DNA of 64,000 nucleotides from Allobosea caraganae. GTDB taxonomy: Bacteria; Pseudomonadota; Alphaproteobacteria; Rhizobiales; Beijerinckiaceae. The DNA lies in the NCBI RefSeq assembly GCF_003351345.1, contig NZ_QQTO01000012.1, forward strand, positions 234,604 through 298,603. Reading direction: 5' to 3'. The position numbers and the translations under genes were made by a program. Shown piece by piece: positions 14,581 to 23,401 of this stretch; positions within the stretch are counted from its first letter, which is position 1, and every line of letters begins with the position of its first letter. A model generated the notes under the pieces. The model saw only the letters and a list, made by a program, of their open reading frames with translations, searched no databases and was not told the DNA's origin.

Positions 14581-17500
14581 ATGACCCGGCAGAACAAGCT
14601 CCAGGATCCGACCGAGGCGGCCATGTCCGCGATCGAAGAGGCTCTGAGGCTCGACCAGCCCAAGGTAGAGGCCGACGCCTCCCCGGCCTCGGAGCTCAAG
14701 CTCCCCTCCGCGGCCGAGGGCGATCTCAAGCTCGAGCTACCCCGCGTCGAGCAGCCGGCGCCCAGGCCCGAAGCCGAGGCGCCGCGGGCGCCCGCCCCCC
14801 GCGCCGCCATCGCCCCCGACACCAGCCGCGTCGCCAATGACGACCGCCGCGATTCGAGCTCGCTCGTCCAGGCCTTCTCGGTTCGCCCCTCCTCCCGCCC
14901 CTATTGGCTCGCCGCGCTCGCGTCGCTCGTCTGGCTCGGCGGCGCCGGCTTCGTGCTGGTCAGCCGCTTCGGCTCCTTCGCCAACGGCGTGCCGGAGGGC
15001 ATGGCCGGGTTCGGCCCGGGCGAGTGGACGCTGCTGTCGCTCGCCGTCGGCACGCCGGTGGTCTTCTTCTTCGTGCTCGCGGCGCTGTATCGACGCACCC
15101 AGGAGATGCGTCTGGTCGCGCGCGCCATGACCGAGGTCGCGCTGCGGCTCGCCGAGCCGGAGGTGGTCGGCGCCGATTCGATTCTTTCGCTGAGCCAGAC
15201 CATCCGCCGCGAGGTCGCGGCGATGGGCGACGGCATCGAGCGCGCCGTGGCGCGCGCCGGCGAGCTCGAGACGATCGTGCGCGGCGAGATCGCCACGCTG
15301 GAGCGCGCCTATGCCGATAACGAGATCCGGCTGCGCTCGCTGATCGACGAGCTCGTCACCCAGCGCGAATCCGTCGTCGGCAATGCCGAGCGGGTGAAGT
15401 TCGCCATCAGCGGCGCCCATGAGGGCCTATCCAAGGACCTGGAGAGCGCCAGCCGCGCCATTGCCGACGCCGTGGCGCAGGCGGGCGACCGCGTCACCGG
15501 CTCGCTCGGCGAGAAGGGCGACCAGATCACCATCGCGCTCGGACGCGCCGGCGAGCGCATGATCGACGAGATCAGCGGCCGCGGCCATGAGCTGGTCGAA
15601 CGCCTGCAGGTCACCTCCGGCGAGGTCAGCGAGCGGCTCTCGGGCGCCAGCACCAACCTCTCCACCCTGCTCGACGGGCGCGCGCACGAGATCGCCGCCT
15701 CGCTGGAGCAGACCGGCGCCGTGCTGACCGAGGGCCTGACCACGAGCGCGCGCGAAGTGACCCGCGCGATCAGCGAGACCGGCTCGCAGGTCGCCGACAA
15801 CCTGGCGACCCGGGTCGAGACGGTCAACGAGACGCTGCGGATGACGGGCGAGAGCCTCGCCCAGGAGATTTCCGCGCGCGGCGCCTCGGTTGCCGAGCGC
15901 TTCGAGCAGAGCAGCAAGACCATGGTCGAGCTGATCGACGGCCAGAGCGAGAGCCTGAGCAAGCGCCTCGCCGAGACCGGCGAGACCCTGCGCAACTCGA
16001 TCTCCGAAGAAGGCGAGAGCGTCACCGTGCGCCTCGCCGAGGTCGGCCGCGGCGTCCACGGCCTGCTCAACAAGCAGAACGAGCTGATCGCCTCGCGCCT
16101 GCAGGAGGTCGGCGACAGCGTTCACAGCCTGATCGGCAGCCAGGGCGACAGCCTGATCGGCCGCCTCAACGACACCACGCGCACCGTCGAGGACGTGCTG
16201 CGCGAGCGCGGCGACGCCATCGTGCTGCGCTTCGACGAGGCCAGCAAATCGCTCGGCGACACGGTCTCCCGCCATGGCGAGGACCTGACGAGCCGCATCA
16301 CCGAGGTCGGCGCCAGCGTCCACGGCCTCTTCACCGAGCAGGGCAGCAACCTGGTCAACCGCCTCTCCGAGACCGGCGAGACCGTGCACGTGCTGCTCGA
16401 CCAGCAGACGGAAAAGCTCGTCTCGCGCCTGGCGACGGCGGGCAACGAGACCGAGAGCCTGCTCAATAAGCAGGGCGAGGCGCTCGCGACCCGCCTCGAC
16501 CAGACCGGCAGGGAGGTCCACGGGCTGATCAGCCAGCAGGGCGACAGCCTGATCTCCCGCCTCGGCCAGGCCGGCCAGGAGGTCGAGAGCCTCATCGGCG
16601 CGCAAAGCGAGACCCTGGTCAGCCGCGTCGGCCAGCTCGGCCAGGAGGTCGAGGGTCTGCTCGGCCGCCAGAGCGACACGCTCGTCGCCCGCCTCGGCCA
16701 GGCCGGCAGGGACGTCCACACGCTCATCGGCGAACAGGGCGACGGCCTCGTCGCGCGCCTCGGCCTCGCCGGCCAGGAGGTGCAGAGCCTGATCGGCGAG
16801 CAGCGCACGGCGCTGATCGACAGCCTGTCGGAGACCGGAGCCAAGGTCAGCGCCCTGCTCGAGGAGCAGGCCGGCGCCATGACCGTGAAGGTCTCGCAGG
16901 CCGGGCTGGAAATGCAGGACCTGCTCAGCGGCCAGAGCCAGGCGCTGGTGACCCGCGTCGCCGATGTCGGCCGCTCGGTCCACGGCCTGCTGGCGGAGCG
17001 CGGCAGCGCGCTGATCACCCGGCTCGACGAGACCAGCGAGGCCGTCCACGCCAAGCTCGGCGAACAGGGCGATGCGCTCGCCGCCAAGGTCAGCCAGAGC
17101 GTCGAGGGCGCCCGGGCGGCGCTGGAGGAGCAGCAGGGCGGCTTCATCAGCAAGCTCGGCGAGACCAGCGGCCAGGTCGCCGGCCTGCTCGGCGAGCAGC
17201 GCGAGGGCATGATCCGCGACCTCGTCTCGGCCGGCCGCGAGGTCCACACCTTGCTCGGCGAGCAGAGCGAGGAGCTGGCGCGGCGCATGACCGACGCCAC
17301 CAGGAGCCTGACCGAGACGATCAACGTCGACGGCCGCCATGTCGCCGACCGCGTCTCGGAGGCGACGCAGGGGCTGCGCGAGACCTTCACCATCCATGCC
17401 GAGGAGGCGCGCACCATGCTCGCCGGCACCGGCAAGGAGATCGTGCTCGCCCTCACCCAGCAGGGCGGACGCGTCAACGAGGCACTGGCCGCCAATGCCG

Positions 17501-20500
17501 AGTCGATGCTGCGCTCGGTCGAGAGCCGCTCGCAGGCGCTCAACGAGACCCTCGCCACCCGCCACGACGCACTGAACCAGCTCTTCGACACGCAAGGCCG
17601 CCAGATCGACGGCACCCTCGCCGAGCGTCTTTCCGCCTTCACCTCCCTGTTCGATACGCAGGGCCGCGACCTCGAGAGCGCTCTCGACGGGCGCCTCATC
17701 GCCTTCACCAGCCTGTTCGACACGCAAGGGCGCGACATCGGCGCCACGCTCGACGAGCGCCTTGCCGCCTTCGCCCGGCTCTTCGAAGCCCATGGCAGTG
17801 GCCTCGGCAGCAGCCTCGACGAACGCCTCGCCGCCTTTACCCAGCTCTTCGACACGCAGGGCAGCGGGCTCGGCAGCAGCCTGGACGAACGCCTCGCCGC
17901 CTTCACCGCCCTGTTCGAGAGCCGCGGCCGCAGCGTCGAAAGCGGGCTCGACGAGCGCCTTGCCGCCTTCACCGGCCTGTTCGACCGGCAGGGCCGCGAG
18001 ATCGAAGGCACGCTCGACGAGCGCCTCGTCGCCTTCACCAGCCTGTTCGACCGGCAGGGCCGCGAGATCGAGGGCACGCTCGGCGAGCGCCTCGGCGCGT
18101 TCACCCGGCTCTTCGACACGCAGGGGCGCGAGATCGACACGTCGCTGGCGGCGCGCCTCATCGCCTTCGAGGAGGTCGTCATCAGGCAGGGCGGCACGCT
18201 CACAGCCAAGCTCGCCAACGACGCGCGCAGCTTCACCGACGCGGTCGGCATCCGCCTCGGCCAGGTCGAGAAGCTGCTGACCGAGGACGGGTACGCGCTG
18301 GCCGACAAGGTCGGCAGCCGCGCCGCCGAAGCAGCCGAGATCCTGGCCGCGCGGACGCAGGAAGCCGCGGACGCGATGGAAAGCCAGATCAAGATCTTCG
18401 AGGAGCGCTCCGGCGCGAAGAGCGCGGAGATCGCGACCTCGCTCGACGGTCTCATCGCCCGCATCGACGGCAATCTCGGCTCGCGCGCCACCGCCCTCAA
18501 CGAGGCGCTGGTCGAACGCACGGTCGACATCGCCCGCGTGCTGGCCGAAGGCGGGCGCGAGGTCACCCGCGCGCTCGCGGCCAAGGCCGACGAGATCGGC
18601 GAGGTCGTCACCTCCAAGAGCGAGTCGCTCACCCGCACGCTCGGCGAGAAGGCCGACGCGATCAACGCCACGCTCGGCGGCCGCGCGCTGCAGATCGCCG
18701 ATACGCTCGACCAGAGCGTGGCGCGCTTCGAGGAGCGCGTCGTCAACCGGCTCGACACCGTCTCCAGCACGCTCGACTCGCGCGGCCAGCAGATCGCCGA
18801 CACGCTCCAGGGCAAGTCGGAGGCGATCGCCGCCTCGCTCGGCGCCCGCGCCGAGGAGCTGCGCGTGCTGTTCGACGACAAGGGCGGCGGCATGGTCACG
18901 GCGCTGGGCCAGCGCGGCGAGACGATCGCGAACGAAGTCGCCATGGTCGGCGAGTCCGTGGTGCGGGCCATCGAGAGCCGCGGCAGCGCGATGATCGAGG
19001 GGCTGCGCGAGCGCGGCAGCGAGATCACCACGGCGCTCGACACCTCCTCGGCCGGGCTGCGCGAGACGCTGGAAAGCGGCGCGCGCCAGTCCGTCGATGC
19101 GCTGGTCGCCACCAACGAGCAGCTTCGCGGCGAACTGGGCGGCATGCTTGGCCGCCTCGGCGAAGCCAACAAGCTGATGCAGCAGATCGTCAGCGGCGCG
19201 AACAAGAACCTCGCCTCCATCGAGAATGGCCTCTCGGCCCGCGTCGGCGAGCTGCAGACCGTGCTCGCGACCGTGATGGACGAGGCCAAGAGCGCCTCGC
19301 AGCAGGTCTCGTCGCAGGTCGAGGAGCTCAAGACCTTCTCGGAGGGCACCTTGCGCCAGACCACGGCGCTGGTCGGCCAGATCGACGGCCAGGGCGCCTC
19401 GCTCAGCGAGGTCACCCAGGCCAGCACGGCTGCGCTGCACGCCGTCGCCTCGCGCCTGGAGCAGGTCGAGGCGCGCGTCGGCAAGGCGCTCAGCGACCGC
19501 AAGGACTCGCTCGAGGAACTGCACGGGCTGATCGCCAACCGCACCGACGACATCGAGTCGATCACCCGCTCCTTCGCGGCGCTGATCGATGAATCGCTCA
19601 GCGGCGCCGAAGCGCGGGCGCGCCAGATCGGCGGCGTGCTGACCGACTCGGCCGAGGCGACGACGAACGCGATCTCGCAGCAGTTCGAGACGATCCGCGC
19701 CACCACCGGCAAGGAGCGCGAGCGCACCGCGCATGCCCTGCGCTCGGCCTATGAGCAGGTCACCAACGAGGTCGGCAACGAGCTCGGCAAGGTGATCGAG
19801 CGCTTCCAGAACGCGGCGCAGGACATGCGCGGCGTCTCCGCCGAGATCCAGCGCGAGCTGGAGACGACGCGGGCGGAGCTGAAGCGCGGCGTGCTCGACC
19901 TGCCGCGCGAGACGCAGGAATCGACCGCCGCGATGCGCCGCGTCGTCGCCGAGCAGATCAAGGCGCTGAACGACCTCACCGAGATCGTGACCCGCTCCGG
20001 CCGTGGCAGCGACGTCGCCGTCCCGACCGAGGCCCAGAGCCGCCGCGCCGCGGCTGCTGCGCCTGCCGCCCCGACCTATGCGACCGCGGTGACGCAGGCG
20101 CGCATCCAGGCTCCGGCCGAACAGCCGCTGCTGCGCCCCTCGCTCGACGCCACGCCGGAGCCGGCACGGCCGGAACCGGCGCGCGCCGAGGTCAAGCCCG
20201 CCCCTGCCCCGCGTCCCGCCCCCGCACAGGAGGCGCCGCGCCGTCAGGCTCCGGTTGAGACGGCCCCGCCCGCCAAGGCCGGCTGGCTCTCCGACCTGCT
20301 CAACCGCGCCTCGCGCGAGGACAAGGCGCCGGAGACGAGCAAGCCGACCGCGCACTCGATCGAGCGGCTCGACTCGCTCTCGGTCGACATCGCCCGGATG
20401 ATCGACCACGACGCCGCGGTCGAGCTCTGGGACCGCTACAAGCGCGGCGAGCGCAACGTCTTCACCCGCCGGCTCTACACGCTGCAGGGCCAGCAGACCT

Positions 20501-20697
20501 TCGACGAGATCCGGCGCAAGTATCGCCGCGACGCGGAGTTCAAGGAGACGGTCGACCGCTATATCGACGAGTTCGAGCGCCTGCTCGGCGAAGCGGCCAA
20601 GGACGACCGCGACTCGATGGTGGCCAAGACCTACCTCACCTCCGAGACCGGCAAGGTCTACACGATGCTCGCCCATGCGAGCGGGCGCTTCGAGTGA
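14581..20697 (+). CDS. rgsE: Growth-pole-ring (GPR/RgsE)-like giant coiled-coil membrane protein
   Basis: This is a 2,038-residue protein with a Pro/Ala-rich cytoplasmic N-terminus, two transmembrane helices (about residues 108-128 and 149-170), about 1,650 residues of amphipathic helix, a Pro/Ala linker (about 1810-1900) and a conserved charged C-terminal domain. The helical part is built from 22-residue units. One class is EVxSLIGxQxxxLVxRLGQAGQ (about residues 490-900), the other DERLAAFTxLFDxQGRxIExxL (about 1000-1210). A 22-residue period is the apolipoprotein A/E pattern reported for the Agrobacterium growth pole ring protein, whose length is similar. That protein and S. meliloti RgsE organise polar growth, and I assign this gene by architecture. 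It stands alone with its own terminator. Confidence 0.8.
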   Translation: MTRQNKLQDPTEAAMSAIEEALRLDQPKVEADASPASELKLPSAAEGDLKLELPRVEQPAPRPEAEAPRAPAPRAAIAPDTSRVANDDRRDSSSLVQAFSVRPSSRPYWLAALASLVWLGGAGFVLVSRFGSFANGVPEGMAGFGPGEWTLLSLAVGTPVVFFFVLAALYRRTQEMRLVARAMTEVALRLAEPEVVGADSILSLSQTIRREVAAMGDGIERAVARAGELETIVRGEIATLERAYADNEIRLRSLIDELVTQRESVVGNAERVKFAISGAHEGLSKDLESASRAIADAVAQAGDRVTGSLGEKGDQITIALGRAGERMIDEISGRGHELVERLQVTSGEVSERLSGASTNLSTLLDGRAHEIAASLEQTGAVLTEGLTTSAREVTRAISETGSQVADNLATRVETVNETLRMTGESLAQEISARGASVAERFEQSSKTMVELIDGQSESLSKRLAETGETLRNSISEEGESVTVRLAEVGRGVHGLLNKQNELIASRLQEVGDSVHSLIGSQGDSLIGRLNDTTRTVEDVLRERGDAIVLRFDEASKSLGDTVSRHGEDLTSRITEVGASVHGLFTEQGSNLVNRLSETGETVHVLLDQQTEKLVSRLATAGNETESLLNKQGEALATRLDQTGREVHGLISQQGDSLISRLGQAGQEVESLIGAQSETLVSRVGQLGQEVEGLLGRQSDTLVARLGQAGRDVHTLIGEQGDGLVARLGLAGQEVQSLIGEQRTALIDSLSETGAKVSALLEEQAGAMTVKVSQAGLEMQDLLSGQSQALVTRVADVGRSVHGLLAERGSALITRLDETSEAVHAKLGEQGDALAAKVSQSVEGARAALEEQQGGFISKLGETSGQVAGLLGEQREGMIRDLVSAGREVHTLLGEQSEELARRMTDATRSLTETINVDGRHVADRVSEATQGLRETFTIHAEEARTMLAGTGKEIVLALTQQGGRVNEALAANAESMLRSVESRSQALNETLATRHDALNQLFDTQGRQIDGTLAERLSAFTSLFDTQGRDLESALDGRLIAFTSLFDTQGRDIGATLDERLAAFARLFEAHGSGLGSSLDERLAAFTQLFDTQGSGLGSSLDERLAAFTALFESRGRSVESGLDERLAAFTGLFDRQGREIEGTLDERLVAFTSLFDRQGREIEGTLGERLGAFTRLFDTQGREIDTSLAARLIAFEEVVIRQGGTLTAKLANDARSFTDAVGIRLGQVEKLLTEDGYALADKVGSRAAEAAEILAARTQEAADAMESQIKIFEERSGAKSAEIATSLDGLIARIDGNLGSRATALNEALVERTVDIARVLAEGGREVTRALAAKADEIGEVVTSKSESLTRTLGEKADAINATLGGRALQIADTLDQSVARFEERVVNRLDTVSSTLDSRGQQIADTLQGKSEAIAASLGARAEELRVLFDDKGGGMVTALGQRGETIANEVAMVGESVVRAIESRGSAMIEGLRERGSEITTALDTSSAGLRETLESGARQSVDALVATNEQLRGELGGMLGRLGEANKLMQQIVSGANKNLASIENGLSARVGELQTVLATVMDEAKSASQQVSSQVEELKTFSEGTLRQTTALVGQIDGQGASLSEVTQASTAALHAVASRLEQVEARVGKALSDRKDSLEELHGLIANRTDDIESITRSFAALIDESLSGAEARARQIGGVLTDSAEATTNAISQQFETIRATTGKERERTAHALRSAYEQVTNEVGNELGKVIERFQNAAQDMRGVSAEIQRELETTRAELKRGVLDLPRETQESTAAMRRVVAEQIKALNDLTEIVTRSGRGSDVAVPTEAQSRRAAAAAPAAPTYATAVTQARIQAPAEQPLLRPSLDATPEPARPEPARAEVKPAPAPRPAPAQEAPRRQAPVETAPPAKAGWLSDLLNRASREDKAPETSKPTAHSIERLDSLSVDIARMIDHDAAVELWDRYKRGERNVFTRRLYTLQGQQTFDEIRRKYRRDAEFKETVDRYIDEFERLLGEAAKDDRDSMVAKTYLTSETGKVYTMLAHASGRFE
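17578..18183 (+). repeat. 66-bp tandem repeats within the GPR-like gene
   Basis: About nine consecutive 66-bp units encode the 22-residue motif DERLAAFTxLFDxQGRxIExxL (with variants such as GERLGAFTRLFDTQGREIDTSL). Several neighbouring units are nearly identical in DNA, for instance around 17764-17890 and 17950-18070. The units are in frame, so gain or loss of copies would lengthen or shorten the helix without breaking it. Confidence 0.8.
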
Positions 20698-20727
20698 GGC
20701 CGCCGTTCAGAAACTGATTCAAGTTCA

Positions 20728-20746
20728 TCTGACGTTGAGTCAGATA
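20728..20746 (+). other. Small hairpin after the GPR-like gene
   Basis: ATCTGAC (20728-20734) and GTCAGAT (20740-20746) form a perfect 7-bp stem with a 5-nt loop, 31 bases after the stop. No T-run follows; the stronger terminator is 30 bases further on. Confidence 0.3.
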
Positions 20747-20774
20747 GCTCACGTTAGGTCTTGATGGACTTGGT

Positions 20775-20803
20775 GAAACGGGCGCCGTGAGGCGCCCGTT
20801 TTC
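20775..20803 (+). terminator. Rho-independent terminator of the GPR-like gene
   Basis: AACGGGCGCC (20777-20786), loop GTGA, then GGCGCCCGTT (20791-20800) form a perfect 10-bp GC-rich stem ending in a GTTTTC tract. It lies 80 bases after the stop at 20697. It also shows that the GTG at 20787, inside the loop, is not a real gene start. Confidence 0.8.
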
Positions 20804-20885
20804 ATTCGGAACGGGGCAGAAGGCGCAGACAACGGCTTACGCCCGCGCCATAGTCTCGCTCACCAATAGCGGCGGGGGGCTGATT

Positions 20886-21422
20886 TTGCGACGCGGACGA
20901 TCATGGGGAAGCACGGCCTTGATCGGCGTCCTCGCCCTCGCCGCTCCGGCCTTCGGCAAGGAGCGCGGCCTCGAGGCCTTCCTGGCGGCCTATCACTGCG
21001 AGATCGCCGGACGGCTCGCCCAGATCCATGCCGACCCGCGCACGCAGGCGCGCTATCTCATCCTCACCGACAGAGACGCCCCCAGCCACTACGTCCAGTG
21101 CCTGCTCCGCGACGAGCCGATGCTGTGCGAGGCCGCTTCGGGCTTCTACGGCACGAAACCGGGCGAGCGGCGGGCCCAGATCGTTACGAAAGACGGACTC
21201 GCCGCCTTGCAGCGCCTGGGCTTTTCGACCGATGGAACGGAGGGCAATTTCCAGATTTCCGTCAAAGCCACGACGCAAGCGGATTTCTCGGCTGCTGCCG
21301 AGCTGATGCTGACGGCGCTCTATGAGGGCTACAGCCCGCGTCCGGGCAAGAGGCTGAAGATCGATGCACCCTACGGGCCGGGCGGACGGGCGATGCGGGC
21401 GCAATGCGCGCCGGTGTCGTAG
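20886..21422 (+). CDS. Hypothetical exported protein
   Basis: I do not recognise this family. The predicted 178-residue protein begins with a basic and hydrophobic export signal (RRGRSWGSTALIGVLALAAPAFG, cut near residue 25) and has two cysteines in CLLRDEPMLCEAASGFYG that could pair in the periplasm. The open frame extends back to a GTG at 20787, but that codon is in the terminator loop. The TTG at 20886 follows a G-rich stretch (GGCGGGGGGC) and places the signal peptide at the very N-terminus, so it is the most likely start. The start remains uncertain by a few codons. Confidence 0.6.
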   Translation: MRRGRSWGSTALIGVLALAAPAFGKERGLEAFLAAYHCEIAGRLAQIHADPRTQARYLILTDRDAPSHYVQCLLRDEPMLCEAASGFYGTKPGERRAQIVTKDGLAALQRLGFSTDGTEGNFQISVKATTQADFSAAAELMLTALYEGYSPRPGKRLKIDAPYGPGGRAMRAQCAPVS

Positions 21423-21492
21423 AGTACGCCGTCATGCTCGCCCTTTTGGCTGGCATCCACGTCTCGAGCGGCGCCCGCGACGGGCGAAGACG

Positions 21493-21521
21493 TGGATGGT
21501 CGGGACAAGCCCGACCATGAC
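21493..21521. repeat. Short palindromic repeat (TGGTCGGG...CCCGACCA)
   Basis: TGGTCGGG and CCCGACCA flank ACAAG, followed by TGACG. The same layout, with a different stem, is found at 34453-34473 (TGCTCGGG, CTTGT, CCCGAGCA). It lies between convergent genes and may be a bidirectional terminator. Confidence 0.5.
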
Positions 21522-21580
21522 GAAGAGAGTTTGCCCGCGACGGCGCGGGACGTTTCCGCAGAACGCGACGGCTCAGACGC

Positions 21581-22177
21581 TCACGCCGCCCAGCGCGCGA
21601 TCTGGATCAGCACCTGCGACAGCGCCTGGTCGAGCGCCTGTGCAGCGCCGGGACCATCGACGGCACCGGCCGGCACGCGCGCGGTGAAGAGCCTGGCGCG
21701 CTGGATATGGCCGGTCTTGTCGGCGACGAGCTTGGCGGTGATCTCGACGACGGCGCTGCCGGAGGCGGTGTCGATGTTGAAGGCGCGGATGTCGGTGTTG
21801 AGCTGGTAGTCCGGCACGATGCGCTCACCGGGACGGCTGACCGAGGCGATGCGGCTGCCATTCTCGAAGGTCTGGATCAGTCTGATCTGCACCAGCTTGG
21901 GCACGCGGTCGGCCCATTGCGCGCCGCCGAGGAAGGAGAGCGCGCCGGTCGAATCCTTGACGATGACGCGGTCGGAATCGAGTGTCTGCACCGTGGTCGG
22001 CTCGTTGACGACGACTGCGGCGCGCGAGCCCTTCAGCTTGCCGAAATCGCGTGGCGCCGAGAGGTCGAAGGTGGTCGGCGTCGCGCCGCCGCCACAGCCG
22101 GCCAGGCCCAGCGAAACGGCCAGGACGAGCGGCATGGCAAATGGCGTGGGCGACTTAAGGCGGAGCGACATCATCAT
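21581..22177 (-). CDS. ABC-type transport auxiliary lipoprotein (PqiC/DUF330-like)
   Basis: This 198-residue lipoprotein has a signal peptide ending in the lipobox LAGC (Cys near residue 28). The mature part has TFDLSAPRDF near the start and PKLVQIRLIQTFENGSRIASVSRPGERIVPDYQLNTDIRAF, the signature of the ABC_trans_aux family. Such proteins sit in the periplasm or outer membrane and work with MlaD/PqiB-type MCE proteins in lipid transport. It starts four bases after the mlaD stop and is the last gene of the mla operon. Confidence 0.87.
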   Translation of the reverse strand: MMMSLRLKSPTPFAMPLVLAVSLGLAGCGGGATPTTFDLSAPRDFGKLKGSRAAVVVNEPTTVQTLDSDRVIVKDSTGALSFLGGAQWADRVPKLVQIRLIQTFENGSRIASVSRPGERIVPDYQLNTDIRAFNIDTASGSAVVEITAKLVADKTGHIQRARLFTARVPAGAVDGPGAAQALDQALSQVLIQIARWAA

Positions 22178-22181
22178 CTGA

Positions 22182-23315
22182 CTAGCGCGATCCGCCGTAT
22201 TGAGGAAGCGGCGGCTTGCTGCCGAGGATGAATTGCTGCGGATTGCGCTCGATGCTGCGCAAGGTGCGGTTGAAATCGGTCAGGCTGCGCCGTCCCTCGG
22301 CCGCGAGGTTCTCGATGTCGCGCAGGCCCGGCCCGGTGAAGCGGTTGATGCCGGTGGTGATGTCGGCCGTGCGCTTGTCGAGGTTGTCGGCGAGCGTGCG
22401 CACCGAACGCGCGGCATTGGCGACCTCGGCGAAGGCGCCCTGACCATCCTGAGTGTTCAGGAAGGACTGCGCGGCCTTGAGGACGCCCTCGACCTGATCG
22501 GCCGCCTTGTTGAGCTTCTCCGAGATCGAGGCGGCGTCCTTGACGATCTTGCCGACATCGCCGCTGGAATCGCCGAGCGCGCCGGTGAACTTGTCGACGT
22601 TGTCGACGATCTCCGCGACCTTGCGCCGGTCGACCGAGCGCACGACCTCGGTCAGCTCCTCGCTGAGGACGCCGAGCTTCTGCGACAGCGGCGTGATCGT
22701 CTCTGCGATCTGGCCGAAGCTCGCCAGGACCTTGTCGACATTGCCGGAATTGTCCCCGAGCGCAGCCGAGAACTTCTCGACGTTCTTGACGGTGTTGCTG
22801 ATCGAGCCGGAATTCTCCTTGACCAGCTGGTCGATGCTGCCCAGCACCGTGTCGGCGCGCGAGGCGATGGTGCGCACCGTCTCCAGGATGTCCTGGAACT
22901 CCGACTTCTCGGCGATGATCGTCGGCATCGGCTGGCCCGGCTGGGCGGTCAGGACCGGGGAGCTCGGGTCGCCGCCGAGCAACTGAACCGCGACCACGCC
23001 GGCAAGGCCCTGCGCCTCGATGCGCGCGCGCGTGTCGACGCGCAGCGGCGTGGTATTGTCGACTTGGACGACTGCGTAGATCCGGCGCGGATCGTCCGGC
23101 TGCAGCTCGATGCGCGTGACCTCGCCGACCCGCAGGCCGTTGAAAAGCACGCTCGAGCCGCGCCCCAGCCCCGTCACGGTGCCGCTGAAGATGATGCGGA
23201 CGTCCTGCCGACGCCCGGCCGCGCCACTGTTGAACCAGTAGACGAAGCCGAACATCGCCGCGAGCACGGCGAGCGTGAACAGGCCGACCAGAGCATAGTT
23301 GGCGCGTGATTCCAT
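22182..23315 (-). CDS. mlaD: MlaD family (MCE domain) lipid-transport protein
   Basis: This 377-residue inner-membrane-anchored periplasmic protein has one N-terminal transmembrane helix (NYALVGLFTLAVLAAMFGFVYWF) followed by an MCE domain (RRQDVRIIFSGTVTGLGRGSSVLFNGLRVGEVTRIEL). The rest is a long helical region rich in NVEKFSAALGDNSGNVDKVLASF-type repeats, as in longer MlaD/PqiB-like proteins. It would carry phospholipid between the membranes together with MlaE and MlaF. The ATG at 23315 (MESRANYALVG) is chosen over an upstream start at 23381 because the family begins right before the helix. It is followed within five bases by the lipoprotein gene. Confidence 0.92.
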   Translation of the reverse strand: MESRANYALVGLFTLAVLAAMFGFVYWFNSGAAGRRQDVRIIFSGTVTGLGRGSSVLFNGLRVGEVTRIELQPDDPRRIYAVVQVDNTTPLRVDTRARIEAQGLAGVVAVQLLGGDPSSPVLTAQPGQPMPTIIAEKSEFQDILETVRTIASRADTVLGSIDQLVKENSGSISNTVKNVEKFSAALGDNSGNVDKVLASFGQIAETITPLSQKLGVLSEELTEVVRSVDRRKVAEIVDNVDKFTGALGDSSGDVGKIVKDAASISEKLNKAADQVEGVLKAAQSFLNTQDGQGAFAEVANAARSVRTLADNLDKRTADITTGINRFTGPGLRDIENLAAEGRRSLTDFNRTLRSIERNPQQFILGSKPPLPQYGGSR

Positions 23316-23401
23316 TGCGGTCGACGCTAGAGCATCAGCCCGGCCCTTGCGAAGCTGTTTTCGGGCAACATCGTCGGCCAAACCGTTGGCGAAAAGATGA
23401 T

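Noticed and set aside
15427..20676. A 1,749-codon open frame on the minus strand opposite the GPR-like gene, plus a 1,201-codon one
   Set aside because: They are mirror frames of a GC-rich repetitive gene. Their proteins are low-complexity Arg/Leu/Asp-rich sequence with no recognisable domain, and the plus-strand frame has the family architecture.
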